This document shows positions 49,684 through 61,699 of a stretch of DNA of 64,000 bases, one piece after another. The position numbers and the translations under genes were made by a program. Source of the DNA: Hymenolepis diminuta (lineage: Eukaryota; Platyhelminthes; Cestoda; Cyclophyllidea; Hymenolepididae). The stretch covers positions 917,691 to 981,690 of the forward strand of contig CAADRB010000022.1 of NCBI GenBank assembly GCA_900708905.1, written 5' to 3'. Under the pieces are notes generated by a model, which ran no database searches, was not told the DNA's origin, and saw only the letters and a list, made by a program, of their open reading frames with translations. How positions within the stretch are numbered: the stretch's first letter is position 1; each line of letters begins with the position of its first letter.

Positions 49684-49910
49684 GTACCGATGGTCCAGTG
49701 GCCGACGTGCATGTCTGTCAAGTCCGAGGTCACGAGATCAATGCCGATCGGTGGTCATCCAGTGGTGTGCCTGACCAACCGTCCTGGTTAATTCGGGTCA
49801 AGAGGAGTATTGAGTGTGAGTTTCTTGTAAGAGCGGCGCCAGGATACCAGGTTAAGTACTGCAAGCACTTCCCCTTATCAATTTGAGAAGTTTTAAAGCA
49901 GCTAATATCA
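49684..49910 (+). repeat. tRNA-derived SINE-like element, best copy
   Basis: TGGTCCAGTGG (49691-49701) is a good pol III A box. GGTCACGAGATCA (49728-49740) stands where a degenerate B box would be. A shared body follows (ACCAACCGTCC, GTTTCTTGTAAGAGCGGCGCC). Related sequences lie at 18205-18330, 50295-50410 and 58725-58860, so this is a dispersed family rather than a tRNA gene. Confidence 0.55.
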
Positions 49911-50294
49911 TACCGTTTGTTTCTTTACTAGTGCACTAGTTCCGACTTATACCTTATGTGACTAATAGCTCAGCAAATCCATTGATCGTTGATATGGGTA
50001 GATTCAGATACATGCCTTTGTTTACTATCAGATCTAGGTGAACTGGTTTGCAAAATGTTGGATTGAGAAAATGCGGAGAGATAAAAACATTCGCTCTGGA
50101 GTAATTATATTCCTTACCCTCAAAGAGACGTCTTTATTAATGAGCTTTAACAGAATAGGATGTTTCTGAAGTCTCAAGTCATAAAAGTCTTATGGATGAA
50201 GCATTACCTTTCGTAGCTTGAGTTTTGCAGAAATAATGTATTACATGACAAAGATATATATACGCCCAATGACGCGGATAGCCGATCGAACTGG

Positions 50295-50410
50295 TAAATT
50301 CTAGTTGACAATGGTGATAGCGGAATGCGAGTTCCTCATTAGAGCGTCTCCAGGAATCTTCCAGTAACACTTTCCACAAAAGGAGGCTTTTAAAGTTGAA
50401 GCTCTTTTAT
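50295..50410 (+). repeat. SINE-like family, tail copy
   Basis: Parallels the distal half of 49684-49910: GCGAGTTCCTCATTAGAGCG against GTGAGTTTCTTGTAAGAGCG, then CAGGAAT/CAGGATACCAG, CACTT, and TTTTAAAG..GAAGC/TTTTAAAGCAGC. The head is missing. Confidence 0.45.
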
Positions 50411-53033
50411 ATTGGTATTTGAGTCCATTTTAATTTTGGAGATATTATTAAACTGTTCTAGGACTATTTATCTATTTTGTATCAGCCAATCCAGACATGG
50501 GAAATCCAGATTATTATGGTACACTACTTGTGTGGAACTTCGTTATGTATTGCTAGAGTTCCATTCGTCTACCACAGAGGCGGACAAATGTATCGAATTC
50601 CCCCCTTAATTGTTAATTAGACAATGGCGTTAATCAAGGACCGACCTAAAACTCTACCTGAGAATGTTTTGATAAGGACTGTGAGCGATTTGGTACTGAC
50701 TCTATTGTCACCAATATAAATAATTGATCACCGAAAAGCAAGAAATAAAAGAAAGCTTGGGATTGAATTATAAAATTCACCAAGGGTGAACTCTGGTGGT
50801 CTTGACTATTTAAAAATAATAAAGTCGGTATTATCCAGCTATCTTGACAACTAGAAGAAATTTCGCCAACTGAACCGAATAACGTCTCTGCAACTCAAAT
50901 GATGAAAGGGTGTCAAAACCAATCTTCTAAATTTGGTCAGTTTGGATGCACAATTTCTTCTGAAAATCTAACCAATTTGAATCGGATGAAATTAAGAAAA
51001 TTTAAGTGACTACAAACCTTTCCCTAAAAAATTAATGTATAATTCAATGTTCATTCATTTGCCCTGAAAACTAAGCTTCAACCGCGAACACTTAAAAGTC
51101 ACAAAAAATTAGGCCTTAGTTCACAAACTACAGTTGAAGTTAAGCAAGCCTTGATTTCATGACTTCAATTCCCAGTTCCCCACTTTCCAGCCCTCAGTAA
51201 ATATTGCATTGAAGATCTGAATAGGACCGTAAAAACGATTTTTTCAAATGGACTCTAGGCATCATATGAAATGATGCAAAAAGCTTCAAACTAATAGTGT
51301 AAGTTTAAATTGAAATTCGATACTTGATCATTTTGAAAGAAGGTCAATAAGGAGTGGTTTGTGGTTAATTATATTTGAACATTTGTGTTATTTGAGAAGA
51401 ATTGATCTGATACTTAAAAGCTGCGGACATTTAAAATGTACTAGTTAATTCGCGATTTCGTTTGAAGGCTACATTTCACAAACTAGATATAATGCTAGGT
51501 ACATCTGGAATTGCACCAGTGTGTAGGATTAGGTCTTGATACTTATCGTTGGTAAAAGGAGGTCAGGTAGCTCAAATTAAAATTTGCATAATGGTGGTCT
51601 ATATTATTCAACAGACTAATTTGTTTTTAGTCTGACATTGAATACATAACTTGAAGGTCATTAAGTTGAGAGAAATGGGAAGGGAAGTGAGTCCATGGAA
51701 TCTTAAATATCACCTACTTTTCCCTAGTTAGTCCTTATGAGGGAATAAGTACAGGTACTTTCTTTTCATCTTTTACGAAGATGTGGTAAAATTTGTAATC
51801 ATAGAAAAGCGCCCTGGAGTTCATTCAAGGTTAGTTCACATGTTAATGGGCAAATAATTGAATTGCTTACAAAACGATACCTCGAACTGGGTGCCAACAG
51901 AACCTAAAATTTCAATTTTGGTCGCATGTTAAATGATTTTAAAACAAATTCATAAGTGTATCCGTTTGAAAGACCAATTTGGAGTATCAGTTTTACAAGA
52001 CTCAGAGACGGTTATTTGACAGAAGATGCTTTCCAAATATTATACCGTCTTTTCAACAATTAAACCACACAGAATCGAAAAATTACGGCTAATTTACACT
52101 GAATCTTTACTAATCGTTTATTCAAACTTGTGAACTCAACTACAACCAAATCTTCTCTTGATGTAAACGTCAGTCATAAGACCTTTACGTAGGTCAAACT
52201 CTAAGTGACGTGGTCGTTAATTACAGTTTTGATAAACGCTTATAGTGGCACTTATGAGATTAATTGTTCTATTTAATCATTGTAGAAGTGCATTTCCTAA
52301 CATTCATTCCGGGTTGAGACAGAAATTATGGAACCTCTTGCATGGTAAACTTGGGCTCTAATCCCGAAAATCACTTTCTAATGATCAAAAGTGCCCTTCA
52401 TAAAGTGAGCCAAATTATACTTTGGCAGAAAGAGAACCAAATCAACTAATAGCACTGAAATTTCGATGGCTTAAACATCCTGCAGTGAGAGTCTGGACGC
52501 TTATGTTAAGGACTCCCCTTTCCCCACATCCACAATTGGATAGGTATGTGCATAAAGGTTGCCAATCAGCACTCCCCATTGAATCCCCCTGTTCCCCCCT
52601 CTATCTCTCTTGTACGTCTCTTTTCCCCCCATTATGGAAGCCTTACCTCCCACTTCTCCCCGATTTCTATCCTATCTAAATTGAGGTTGATTAGAACCTG
52701 ATCCCCCAATATATAAAGGTGAATTTCGTGATTGTGTATTAAAGTGAATATGGGCTTTGCAATATCTAAGGACACTATTCTTTAGGTCGCTTACTGATTT
52801 ATCTCATTATAAAGTTTCTCTTGATTTAACTTATTTCTCTTCCACTTAAATGCCTATCCATTTATTCGAATTTCAAGCCCCTCTTTAAAATACGTGAAAA
52901 CTTTCCAGGTTATAAATTTGTCCCCTTCTTTTCTCTCTTCTTATGCCACTGTATATTTTTTGTACAGTTCATTCAAGTTTAGAAGGGTGATAGTTCAGTA
53001 TTCCTTCTTAACCCTATTCTAATGACCTTTCAG

Positions 53034-53101
53034 TAAGCTTAACCACCAATGCCCTAGCAAGACGAGCACTACTTGCTGGTCGCAGCCTCCCTAACATGCC
53101 T
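53034..53101 (+). other. Isolated exon-like sequence
   Basis: A good pyrimidine-rich acceptor with a CTAAT branch-like motif (ends TTTCAG) precedes a 68-nt open stretch followed by the donor GTATGT. It would encode SLTTNALARR..LPNMP. No partner exon was identified, so this may be a mini-exon of an unrecognised gene or chance. Confidence 0.25.
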
Positions 53102-55146
53102 GTATGTTTCTGGATATAATATTTTAATGAGCCCATCATAACTTAAAGACACACATTTGTTAGCAACGACCTTCTTCTTTGATACCATTATAAAGAAATC
53201 TGACCTAAATCCACTCTATCTTTTAACTATATAGCGAATAGTTGCACTGAAAACCACAATATTTCTTCACCTCTACTATCACTTAACCACTTTCATATGA
53301 AGAAAACAAACACTTTAACTTATGTTTCCGAATTTAATCTTTCTTCTGATCTATAGGCAATCAAAATCTCCAAGTATCATACGAAAAATCCGCACTTTCA
53401 GTCAACGATAAGAACACAGACCTGATCTGAGAAGAGATGATACAGTCAAATTTTCGTCTATATTGTATCAGACCATAACAGCATCAATTTTGTTTGGGCA
53501 TGAACTTACTACTCATCTGTACACCGTCAATTGCTGCTGTATTCCAATAAATATTTAATCCCAAGTGAATCAAGCATTCTTCTTGAAATTCCACTAGACT
53601 GATATTATCTTTGGCTCTGTAACATCTATAATTCAATGTATACTCCCTTAAAATTGGTCAACCCGATAAATGACAATGTCATCAACAGAGTACGAATCCC
53701 AATGAAATCAGAGCCTCATACAATCTGCCTAGTAGGAGACTTCAAATTCAACTTTAAGGAAGTAAGTCTGAAAATCACTAGGAAATGAGATGTTTATTGT
53801 TGGATATCATTGTTCTTTATTTACATAATATTTATTTTATAATACCCGCATTAATTATCCATTTAAATCCAGAACCTTGACATGGATCGAACTACAAATG
53901 AGTAGGTTAGTCAATTTCAGATTAAATGTAATGCTGTAATGCTGCTTACCTGATGAACTCGCAGAAATTAGAAGTAATTTCAAATAAAATTCAAGGCTCT
54001 ATCCTAAATCCTTCATGGATTAACTCAAATAAAGTTTAAAAAACTGCTTTATGTCAGTTAAATATGAAAATATATAGCATGTGAAGTGGGAAATAAAGAG
54101 AGTTCGGTATTGTGAAGCAAACGCTTCTTTTGTGTTCGAGTAGCACTTGAATTCTCTCTGTCTTTGGACTGGAGATTAACTTGAAAATTGTTGAGCGGAT
54201 CCCGATACCACTTGTCCGCAAAATTAAGCATTTCACAAACCGGATCTATAAGGAGTGTACGTGGAAAGCTTCGAATTCACAAGATTGGGTTCTGAAGTAA
54301 CACTTAACACCTTAGTTGCTTAATAAAATGGCCATAAAGTTAGGTTTATATTTTTCTAACCAGATATAACGGGTGCATAACTTGGGGTTTGGAAATGGTT
54401 AAATGACAGATGCATGATATCAGTAGACCGATGTTGAACTATATTTCAATATTTTCACACCCTTGTTTGAGAACAAAGTGAAGTGAAGCGAAGTAATAAG
54501 CGAATTTATTCGGAATGCGAATGAGTCTCTTGTCTGGAAGTAGCTTTGTCTTTCGTTTGTTCTCAAGTTCTGGATTTTATTTATTTGAATCTCTTAATAC
54601 TGTTGAGGCGTTAGTTGAGATAGAAGAGAGGTACTTAAACGTATGGATTCGAAATTTTATCCCTCTCCGTATCAAACTCCTATTGGAGCTGCTATCACAG
54701 AAGTCACAAGATTTCACAAGGTGAGATCTAATTATATCAAATACACAACCGGATAGAGTTGATTTTTAGAAGGATGTGTCCTGCGGAATTTTGGATTTGC
54801 TTAGGGACATCATACATTTCCCTTTAAATGGTTGAAATAATGAACTAAGAAGCACAACTTTTCTCGAGGAGGAAACGAAGAAGGGTCATTCATTTACGTA
54901 ATATTCCTGTACACGGAGCTTGACAAAGGTCAAACACCCCAGGTATGAAGTCATTCATTAAAGATTGCATAATGTCGCTAAGGTGACAAGCTCGCATTAA
55001 ATGAATCGGATTCGATTCATTTATTGAGTTATTCGAAAAGTAAATAATCGATAACTTTAATGATCATTTTAATAATAATGAGTTAATATTACAGAGCATT
55101 GCTAACCACTACTCGAACGCTATTAGCTTAAAAATCTCCTGGTTGG

Positions 55147-55308
55147 ATGGAAGCTGTCAAAGATGAAATTAGCAATGCAACCGTTCTTCTGATATTTTAC
55201 GCTGCCGGGTGCATGCTTTTGTATAATTATTCCAAATACAAGACTACTCATGAATTGAAGAGAAAACGTTTTCCTGAATTTGGAAAGGTCAAAATGAGCG
55301 AATTGTAA
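55147..55308 (+). CDS. Candidate 53-residue single-pass membrane microprotein
   Basis: The frame starts at ATG and reads MEAVKDEISN, then a hydrophobic segment ATVLLIFYAAGCMLLY (residues 11-26), followed by a basic tail (HELKRKRF). This is the layout of a small tail-facing membrane protein with positive residues on one side. AATAAA lies about 25 nt after the stop (55332-55337). Family not recognised. The upstream region has an acceptor-like ATTACAG (55089-55095), so a 5' exon is possible. Confidence 0.4.
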   Translation: MEAVKDEISNATVLLIFYAAGCMLLYNYSKYKTTHELKRKRFPEFGKVKMSEL

Positions 55309-55677
55309 TCTTTGCAGTCCTCTCCCTTGAATAAAAAAGTATGAAAACTATTCAATTTCTAGTCTAATTCTTACTCTTTATGCGACCTTAAACTAATTAG
55401 ATTTAGTAGTAATGATCATTCCAGAAATCGAATCAGTTATATTTAATGTATAAAGAATGAGACTTATAAAAATGCTAAAGTTCAGAATTGCTACTTGTCC
55501 AACCTTCCAACGGTTGATTAGTTAGTTTTATGAATGGATTTACAAATCAATTTACATTTATGACAATTTAGTGGCAAGCTCGTTTCTAATTCGTTAACAT
55601 TATCTGAAATTAGAAAACACAATTATGATAAAATTATATTGATCTTATAATTAGTTCATTTGATAAGATTTAAAGGC

Positions 55678-56001
55678 ATGAGCAATACTAGCAGTCCAGA
55701 GTCAGTAGCTTCTACGGTTGTGGCTTCACAGAAAAATGCTTGTCATCAAATTTCCCCGAAACCTACAAAAGTAGACCTTAGTCGAATAAAGAAAGACCTT
55801 CAGAATCACACGAAAAGACTGCAGTGGAATGGCCGTCATATGTTTTATAGTTGGGAGGATAATTTTAATCGATTTGAAATTAAAGATTGTATGAAGAGAT
55901 TAGAAAGACAAGTTGACGAACTGGATTTCCAAGTTGAGAGAAGTATAGAAGTAAATGCAAAATTTTTTTCAAAAATTGCCAAACTAATCGAAGATAAATA
56001 A
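55678..56001 (+). CDS. Small coiled-coil protein, unknown family
   Basis: 107 residues in one exon from ATG at 55678 (MSNTSSPES). The first 40 residues are S/T/P-rich. The rest is strongly helical and charged, with heptad-like spacing (CMKRLERQVDELDFQVER, then NAKFFSKIAKLIEDK), and an unusual aromatic stretch W-N-G-R-H-M-F-Y-S-W before it. This size and layout resemble small adaptor subunits such as those of BLOC-1/BORC, but I cannot assign it. The TAA stop overlaps an AATAAA signal (55997-56002), which would give a very short 3' UTR. ATTAAA follows near 56035. Confidence 0.55.
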   Translation: MSNTSSPESVASTVVASQKNACHQISPKPTKVDLSRIKKDLQNHTKRLQWNGRHMFYSWEDNFNRFEIKDCMKRLERQVDELDFQVERSIEVNAKFFSKIAKLIEDK

Positions 56002-56214
56002 ATCCTTTATATGTTTCGCATCTATTATTTTTTATTAAAATTTAACGGATAATTTTATTCTCACCGTTGAATTAACTTAAAAAGTATTACTTCATGCGTA
56101 ATTTAAGACAAGAATAAAATAGGTACCTTAAATCAGTCTAGTGGAAATCTAGTTTTGCCGATCTGTCTGGAAAAATAGACTACCATCAAGTTGGTATCCT
56201 TCTATAAAATCGTA

Positions 56215-56575
56215 AACCCCACATCAGTGAAATCTGAACAAAAACAGTGAAGTGAAAGGCTGCTAATGGTATGCAATTATTTCCGGAAAAGTAGGCAAGA
56301 TTTTTTCATTGTCGACGAGATGACTATTCCTTAGGAGTAGCGATCGTCAAGACCTTCATACGCCGGAATTCCGCTTGCTTATAATCTCATTAAAGATATT
56401 ATAGGTTCTTTCAAACTAAGAAAAGAAGTAGAAATTCCTAATTTCATATGCTTACACCGAATCTTCCCACTCTTTCAAATTTCACAAAACTTCGCATCCG
56501 CTTGTCCGATTAGTATAATGTATATTGTGTAAATAAATAAAGGGATGTGCTATCCGTATTCACCTCTTCATAATG
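56215..56575 (+). repeat. Repeat family A, plus-strand copy
   Basis: Contains CAGTGAAGTGAAAGGCTGC, TCATTGTCGACGAGATGACT, and the terminal motif GCATCCGCTTGTCCGATTAG followed by AAATAAATAAAGGG (AATAAA at 56532-56537). Confidence 0.6.
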
Positions 56576-57039
56576 AACAATTCATTAGACTGTCCACTTT
56601 GCAGGTTTCAAGAGATTACTGCTAACTGTATATGAGACCTAATTTTAGTTAGATATATCTGAGGAACCGATTTGAAAATTTTCGTTACGAAGGGAAAGAA
56701 ACTGAGAAGCATGTTTTGCCGTATTAAGATCATCCTGTTTTCTGAAACTTTTAAAGAAATATGAAGTGAAGTGGTATGATTAACCATTCTCGTTTATTAA
56801 CTGCCGAATAAGCGCTGGATATCGTGGACAGTATGCTCACAGAAATCAAGGCAACGATTCATGACATTTGAGTTTGGGAAAGCAGAGCAATGAACTAACT
56901 ACAACTCTGTTGTTATTCCCGGCACTTTCCCGATCCTTACTCATTATACCTTTTAGAACATTATAGTTATCCGAGTTAACTCGACTTTCCGTGATGAAAA
57001 AAGGTAAAATTTTTATATTGCTTAGGATAAATTACAAAA

Positions 57040-57795
57040 TGATTGTACTTACCAAAGAAAAGGATCGAAGGCATACTTCTTCAAGTAATGCGCTCTGGTG
57101 GAGCCGAAGCATACGAAAAACTAGCCCATAGGATTCCTCTGGAAAGACCTACTGTCAAGATATCAAAGACTTCGTCTTTGAGGTACTATGAAAAAATAAA
57201 CTTCTTCCAAATCGTTAGACTCCAAGATTAGCCAAAAAGAAAGTCATGGCAAAGACAAATCAACCAAGTCGCCGAGGATGCCTTTATTTCGATCAGATCG
57301 GCATGAATAAAACAAGATCAAATCCCTTTCCCTAGAGCGTCAATTTCCACCTTTATGGAATTCAGTCGAGATCACTGAAATGCGAAGCTGCTAATTGAAC
57401 ATGCAGGTTTGCAGAAAGAAAAGCAATTCTCATTCACTAACGATGAGATCACTTTTCCTCAGATGCAACAATTAAAAAGGATTTCCAGTGCCCAAACCCA
57501 GGTTATTCTAATTCCTGTAGAAGTCGATAATTTCTGAAATTATGCATACTGGAATGTCATTTTCAACACTGATGACAAATTCAATGTGAGTCTTTTCAAA
57601 AGTCCTTTCAACAAAAGTTAAGTCATAATTTCCCCAACTGGGAAAGGAAGTGATGTTCTGAATCCCATGGATGAAATCTCCCTACTCTTTCACTAACATT
57701 TGCATCTACTTGTTCAAATAGTACCCCGTATGTTGTTTTAATAAATAAACGGGCATATTATCTATTATCACTCTTATTACATGCTAATTATCTAC
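57040..57795 (+). repeat. Repeat family A, plus-strand copy
   Basis: Longer copy in tandem orientation with 56215-56575. It includes the coding-like block (AKTNQPSRRGCLYFDQIG near 57250-57300), the GCAATTCTC..TCACTAACGATGAGAT block, and the terminal GCATCTACTTGTTCAAATAGTA with AATAAATAAACGGGCAT (AATAAA at 57740-57745). Confidence 0.6.
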
Positions 57796-58724
57796 ATCAT
57801 CTAACTTTCCAAAATTCAGACCCCAGACATTTCTGCATTTTCTAACATCCAAATTGAAACTGTAAGATTTAATTTCAGTTTTATTACGCAGCACAATTTT
57901 CTTCAACTAATTTCGTCCTAATTTAAGTCAAATGATAGGGTAATGAGTTTATGATTAACTCGTTGTGATAGAAATATTCAAATAAACTACGTTATGAGAA
58001 ACTTATCTGTTCATATATGGGAACTGACTATAGTTAGTTATTTGTTCAGAATTGCTGCTGTGATATAGAAGGTATGTGAGAGCATTAACAAGGCTTATAA
58101 TTTTCTTTACCTCGATAGAATTGACTTGATCTTGTGATGAGGTAAGTCATACGGTGCTGATAGTCCCCCAATTCCTGGACTTATGATGCCAGAAGTTCTG
58201 GGAAAATGGTGTCGACAGTGGTCGTATGCCTGTCCTACCTTAAAGAAAATTGACTGCCTCTAATGTAACAATCCCTTCTCGCTCACAAGTTAACTGCCCA
58301 CCCAGCCAGCCAGACCGGTTCTAACTCTCGGACTGGTATAGGCGCTGGTGGTGATGTCAGCAGTACAGTGAAAGAGTGGTTGGGGTAACGGCATACCGCA
58401 GGCGTCTTGCATTATCTTTTAGATCTAGAGCCAAGATTTTTCCCCACGTGTGGTTTGAGGGATGCACCTGCGGCCGCTGACCTGATATGTGTGTCTAGAA
58501 CGCGTCAAATGTCAAAGTTAAATCGCTACTCTGATCTGACAGTAGTAGCCCCGTCCCTAATCGAATGTATCAGATTTTTTGAAACTTTGATCCGCATCAA
58601 CTCTCCCTGAGGTGTGAGAACTGACCCAGAAATATTTGATAAAAGAACCACGAAAATAATCTGAAAAATTCTACATATTGCTTTACCGCACGGAAATTAG
58701 AATGTGACAATATAAACGTGCTCC

Positions 58725-58860
58725 TCTACCAAGTCAGAGGCCAGAGGTTTAATACCTGCATGAGCGATAAGTAGGATGGTTAACCACATTGATCACATCT
58801 GATCAGTAAAAAAAGGCAGCAGAAATCGAGTTCTCGTCAGTGAGGCTCCGTGATACTGCA
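58725..58860 (+). repeat. SINE-like family copy
   Basis: CCAAGTCAGAGGCCAGAGG..TAATACC and later GAGTTCTCGTCAGTGAGGCTC..GATACT align in order with the element at 49684-49910. Confidence 0.4.
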
Positions 58861-59781
58861 GGTCTCCTTTGATGGGTAAGCGCTTTTCAACGTAGGGTAA
58901 TGGTTATTTTTGATAGACCGGGAGACAGCAATTTGGAACGTGGGTACACACTGGATCAGCAAAATAAATCAGCATGCTACATAAAGCATGGCATAAAATT
59001 GGTGTAACAGTGAAGCGATGGCGCTTAATAATTTGCTGTTGGTCTGTGGGGGTAGAAATTTCCAAATTTAAGCCAACCATTTTCCCTCCAACTTTCTTAT
59101 CCCGAATATGTGCTGTGGGATGGCAGGCACTGTGGGAATGTAATAATCAGTTTACTTAGCAGTAAAGGAAATTTCGGCATCAAATCTCCAAATATACCAT
59201 TGAAAGTCCGCAGACACCGAAAGACATAGAACAGCATGTCATTTGGTAGGAACGACTGACAATTCTTATAGGTGTTCCACATAGCACATGATCATTTCTG
59301 GTCAATTTTTAAAATTTGATGTTGATTGATCATTTAATGTGCTGGGAATTTGCGGGGATACAGCTGACTACGAGTCCGCCAGTTGTATGTGATTGTTAGC
59401 AGAAAGCAATGCTCTTGCTCAATCTGCGGGACAAAAAAGGGTAAAATCAAGAAAATGAACGAACTCTCAAATCATTTCTGATAAATTCGGTTTGAACGAA
59501 ATAAAAGCTAGAAATCGATATAATTCTTTCTCTTAAAAATTTTTCCTTTATTTTCTAATAAATTAAAGAAAACGTCATGTAATATATGTCATGTTTAGAG
59601 TATATTTCTCTTAAATGTTACGCACGAAATGGTACTTTTTAAATCAGTTTTAAACATTTGCTAATTTGGTTAATAAGTAATAATATGTCAATTAGATATT
59701 TACCAATGTAATATATATAGTTTAAAGTGATAATAGGAGAATGATTAATTGGCGATAAATTTCTGTCCTAACTGCGCTGAA

Positions 59782-59895
59782 CACGTGACCAATCAGGATG
59801 TAGATTTAGGCCCGCTACCAATGAAATCCGTAGCTCATTGCCATTGGTTGGCACATTCAACATTTAAATAGACTCGACGCCACTTTTATCCAGAG
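59782..59895 (+). promoter_or_regulatory. Forkhead gene promoter (E-box, CCAAT boxes, TATA-like box)
   Basis: CACGTG E-box at 59782-59787, CCAAT at 59789-59793 and 59818-59822, ATTGG at 59843-59847, and TATA-like TTTAAATA at 59863-59870. The start codon follows 65 nt after the TATA-like box, leaving room for a start site near 59895 and a short leader. Confidence 0.6.
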
Positions 59896-59934
59896 TTCAG
59901 GTTACCGAGTTTTCTAAATCGCTTTTAAAGCTCA

Positions 59935-61216
59935 ATGGAAGTTCCAGGTCCAGCTCGTCTTTTCGTGGAACGTTCCGTATATTCTCAAAGTATGAATACT
60001 CCTCCAATTCCTACAACACCGGCAACAGTCAGTCCTTCTGCTATCAGTCATATTCCGCAGGTGAATGAGCGTTCATCCTGGAGTGATATCAATTCTACCC
60101 TGAACTACAATCCGATGGCATGCCTGTTGACGAACGGTGCGAACTACGAAGACCCGAAATTGAAGCCGTCTCTATCATATATCGCGCTTATATTTGCAGC
60201 GATAACAAGCGCCCCCAATTGCATGCTAACCCTAAGTGGAATCTATAAATTTATAACGGACAAGTAAATCCCACGCTTTTTGTTTGTTACGGCTATTTTT
60301 GTGTTTGTTTTATAGCTTCCAATACTACGAGAAGCATAAGCATGGTTGGAAAAACTCCATTCGGCATAATTTGAGTTTGAACGATTGCTTTGTCAAAGTT
60401 GATCGAGATAGTTCGCATCCAGGAAAAGGATGCTATTGGACTATCCATCCTAATGCTTTGCACATGTTCGAAGACGGTTCTTATCTCAGACGCAAGAAGC
60501 GTTTTAAGTTACCTCAAGGTGAGACTAAACAAGTTAGAAATCAGCGAATTAAGACGAGACAAGTCAGAGAGAACGTAATGACTGCGTCTGCTTCCTCAGA
60601 AATGAAGGTAGAACGACCGGCATCCACACAACCAGCAACTGCTCAATATACTCCTGCTCAAAGTATTTATCCTTATGTAAGTGCTTTATAGTTCTACAAT
60701 CTGAGATTTAGATTCACTTTGACATACCGTAATCTTTGCATTAACACATTGCAGGCCCCACATTCAATAACATATATACAGCATACACAACCTACAAATC
60801 ATTGGCCACAACCTACAAATGCCTTTCAGCAGCCATACATGTTTCCTCCTCAAAATCCAAAACTCCAGGAAGCTTTCAGTGGACCTATGATGCCAGGAAA
60901 TTATTATAGTAACTTATCTCAACAACCTATGACTTCGCATTATCCATATGGTGTTCCTCAACAATTCCACAACAACCCTGCTTGGTATAATGGAAATTAT
61001 CTTAATCAACAACAGTTAACTCCGGTCCCTACACATAACCAGAATAGGACATCTCTTGATTCTTCTGGAAGTATGATGAGGACCTCGCCGGATATGGGAG
61101 TTCCCTGTCGCATTAGTCCCACAGCAGAAACCAAGACCGAACCGGCTAACCCTACTGCTGTTCATGCGGCTCATTCGTCTGAATATGCAGCTGGGACTTT
61201 TACCCAACTTCTTTGA
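59935..61216 (+). CDS. Forkhead-box transcription factor
   Basis: Exons 59935-60263, 60316-60676 and 60755-61216 give 383 residues in one frame. The forkhead domain spans about residues 80-178: [46 protein letters not shown] (helix 3, intact), [11 protein letters not shown], then [15 protein letters not shown] (wing 2). The usual KPPYSYIALI start is altered to [26 protein letters not shown] resembles FoxC and related groups, while MFE.G.YLRR.KRFK resembles FoxA, so the subfamily is left open. The 3' part is rich in Q, P, Y, S and M, like an activation domain. The first intron (52 nt) splits the domain just after FITD. AATAAA at 61301-61306 is the likely poly(A) signal. Confidence 0.93.
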
Positions 61217-61300
61217 CGATAGACAAAATCGTATGTAGAAAATTTTATTGGTATTCCTTCAATCGTTCAGATATCGTTGTGCATTACTTTATTTTTGATC

Positions 61301-61306
61301 AATAAA
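61301..61306 (+). terminator. Poly(A) signal of the forkhead gene
   Basis: Canonical AATAAA 85 nt after the stop codon. Confidence 0.65.
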
Positions 61307-61406
61307 TATTTAATAATTTAAGCTTGCCTTTTGGCTAAACTTTTTCAAATTTTAAGTAGAAATATGTGGAATTCGCCTTGTACGGCTAGTCGCATTCCGA
61401 TTTGTG

Positions 61407-61699
61407 ATTGGTACGCACTTCACCTTACGCAAGCTTGTGATTGGCTAGTCTACGCGACACTTTAGGGCTTGTAGTTTGTAGGTATTTTCTTTCACTACCG
61501 TGACTTTAAATGCATTTTTTAATATTCAGCTTATTTCCGTTATTTTTCGGAAAATTGCGCATAACAAAGACAACCGCCATTCATCAATTGGTCCGTTGTC
61601 TGACCAATCATATTTTGCCATACGGAATTATGAAGACCAAGGATTGGTTAAATCTCCGGCCAATCACAGTCTGGGCAAACAAAACCCAGTTTATAAATA
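61407..61699 (+). promoter_or_regulatory. CCAAT/TATA cluster with no gene downstream
   Basis: Six CCAAT-type boxes: ATTGG at 61407-61411, 61440-61444, 61587-61591 and 61643-61647; CCAAT at 61604-61608 and 61660-61664. They are followed by a TATA box TATAAATA at 61692-61699. The order and spacing (last CCAAT box about 30 nt before TATA) look like a plus-strand promoter. No coding frame longer than about 24 codons follows closely, so a non-coding RNA, an unrecognised short first exon or an enhancer are all possible. Confidence 0.45.

Larger units (their letters stand above)
41665..55146. other. 13.5-kb gene-poor region
   Basis: No gene could be supported on either strand. It contains the dynein 3' UTR, a family A copy (44570-45035), SINE-like copies (49684-49910 and 50295-50410), a pyrimidine tract, and one isolated exon-like sequence (53034-53101). 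Many short open frames show no domain. Intergenic control DNA or an undetected gene of very small exons would both be compatible. Confidence 0.5.
56002..59780. other. Intergenic region upstream of the forkhead gene
   Basis: 3.8 kb with two family A copies (56215-56575 and 57040-57795) and a SINE-like copy (58725-58860). A GC-richer stretch at about 58190-58510 is of unknown origin. No coding exon was supported. Confidence 0.55.

Noticed and set aside
53460..53770. Possible LINE endonuclease relic: frames with SDHN (about 53470) and GDFKFNF (about 53740).
   Set aside because: In real endonuclease domains the GDFN motif precedes SDH. Here the order is reversed and the frames between are broken, so chance is as likely.
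55660..55677. Extending the coiled-coil protein upstream to a TTG at 55660.
   Set aside because: TTG initiation is not expected in an animal nuclear gene, and the first ATG in frame is at 55678.
58407..58610. Open frame of 67 codons in a GC-richer stretch.
   Set aside because: No recognisable motif, no splice context or promoter. The stretch appears to be repeat-derived.
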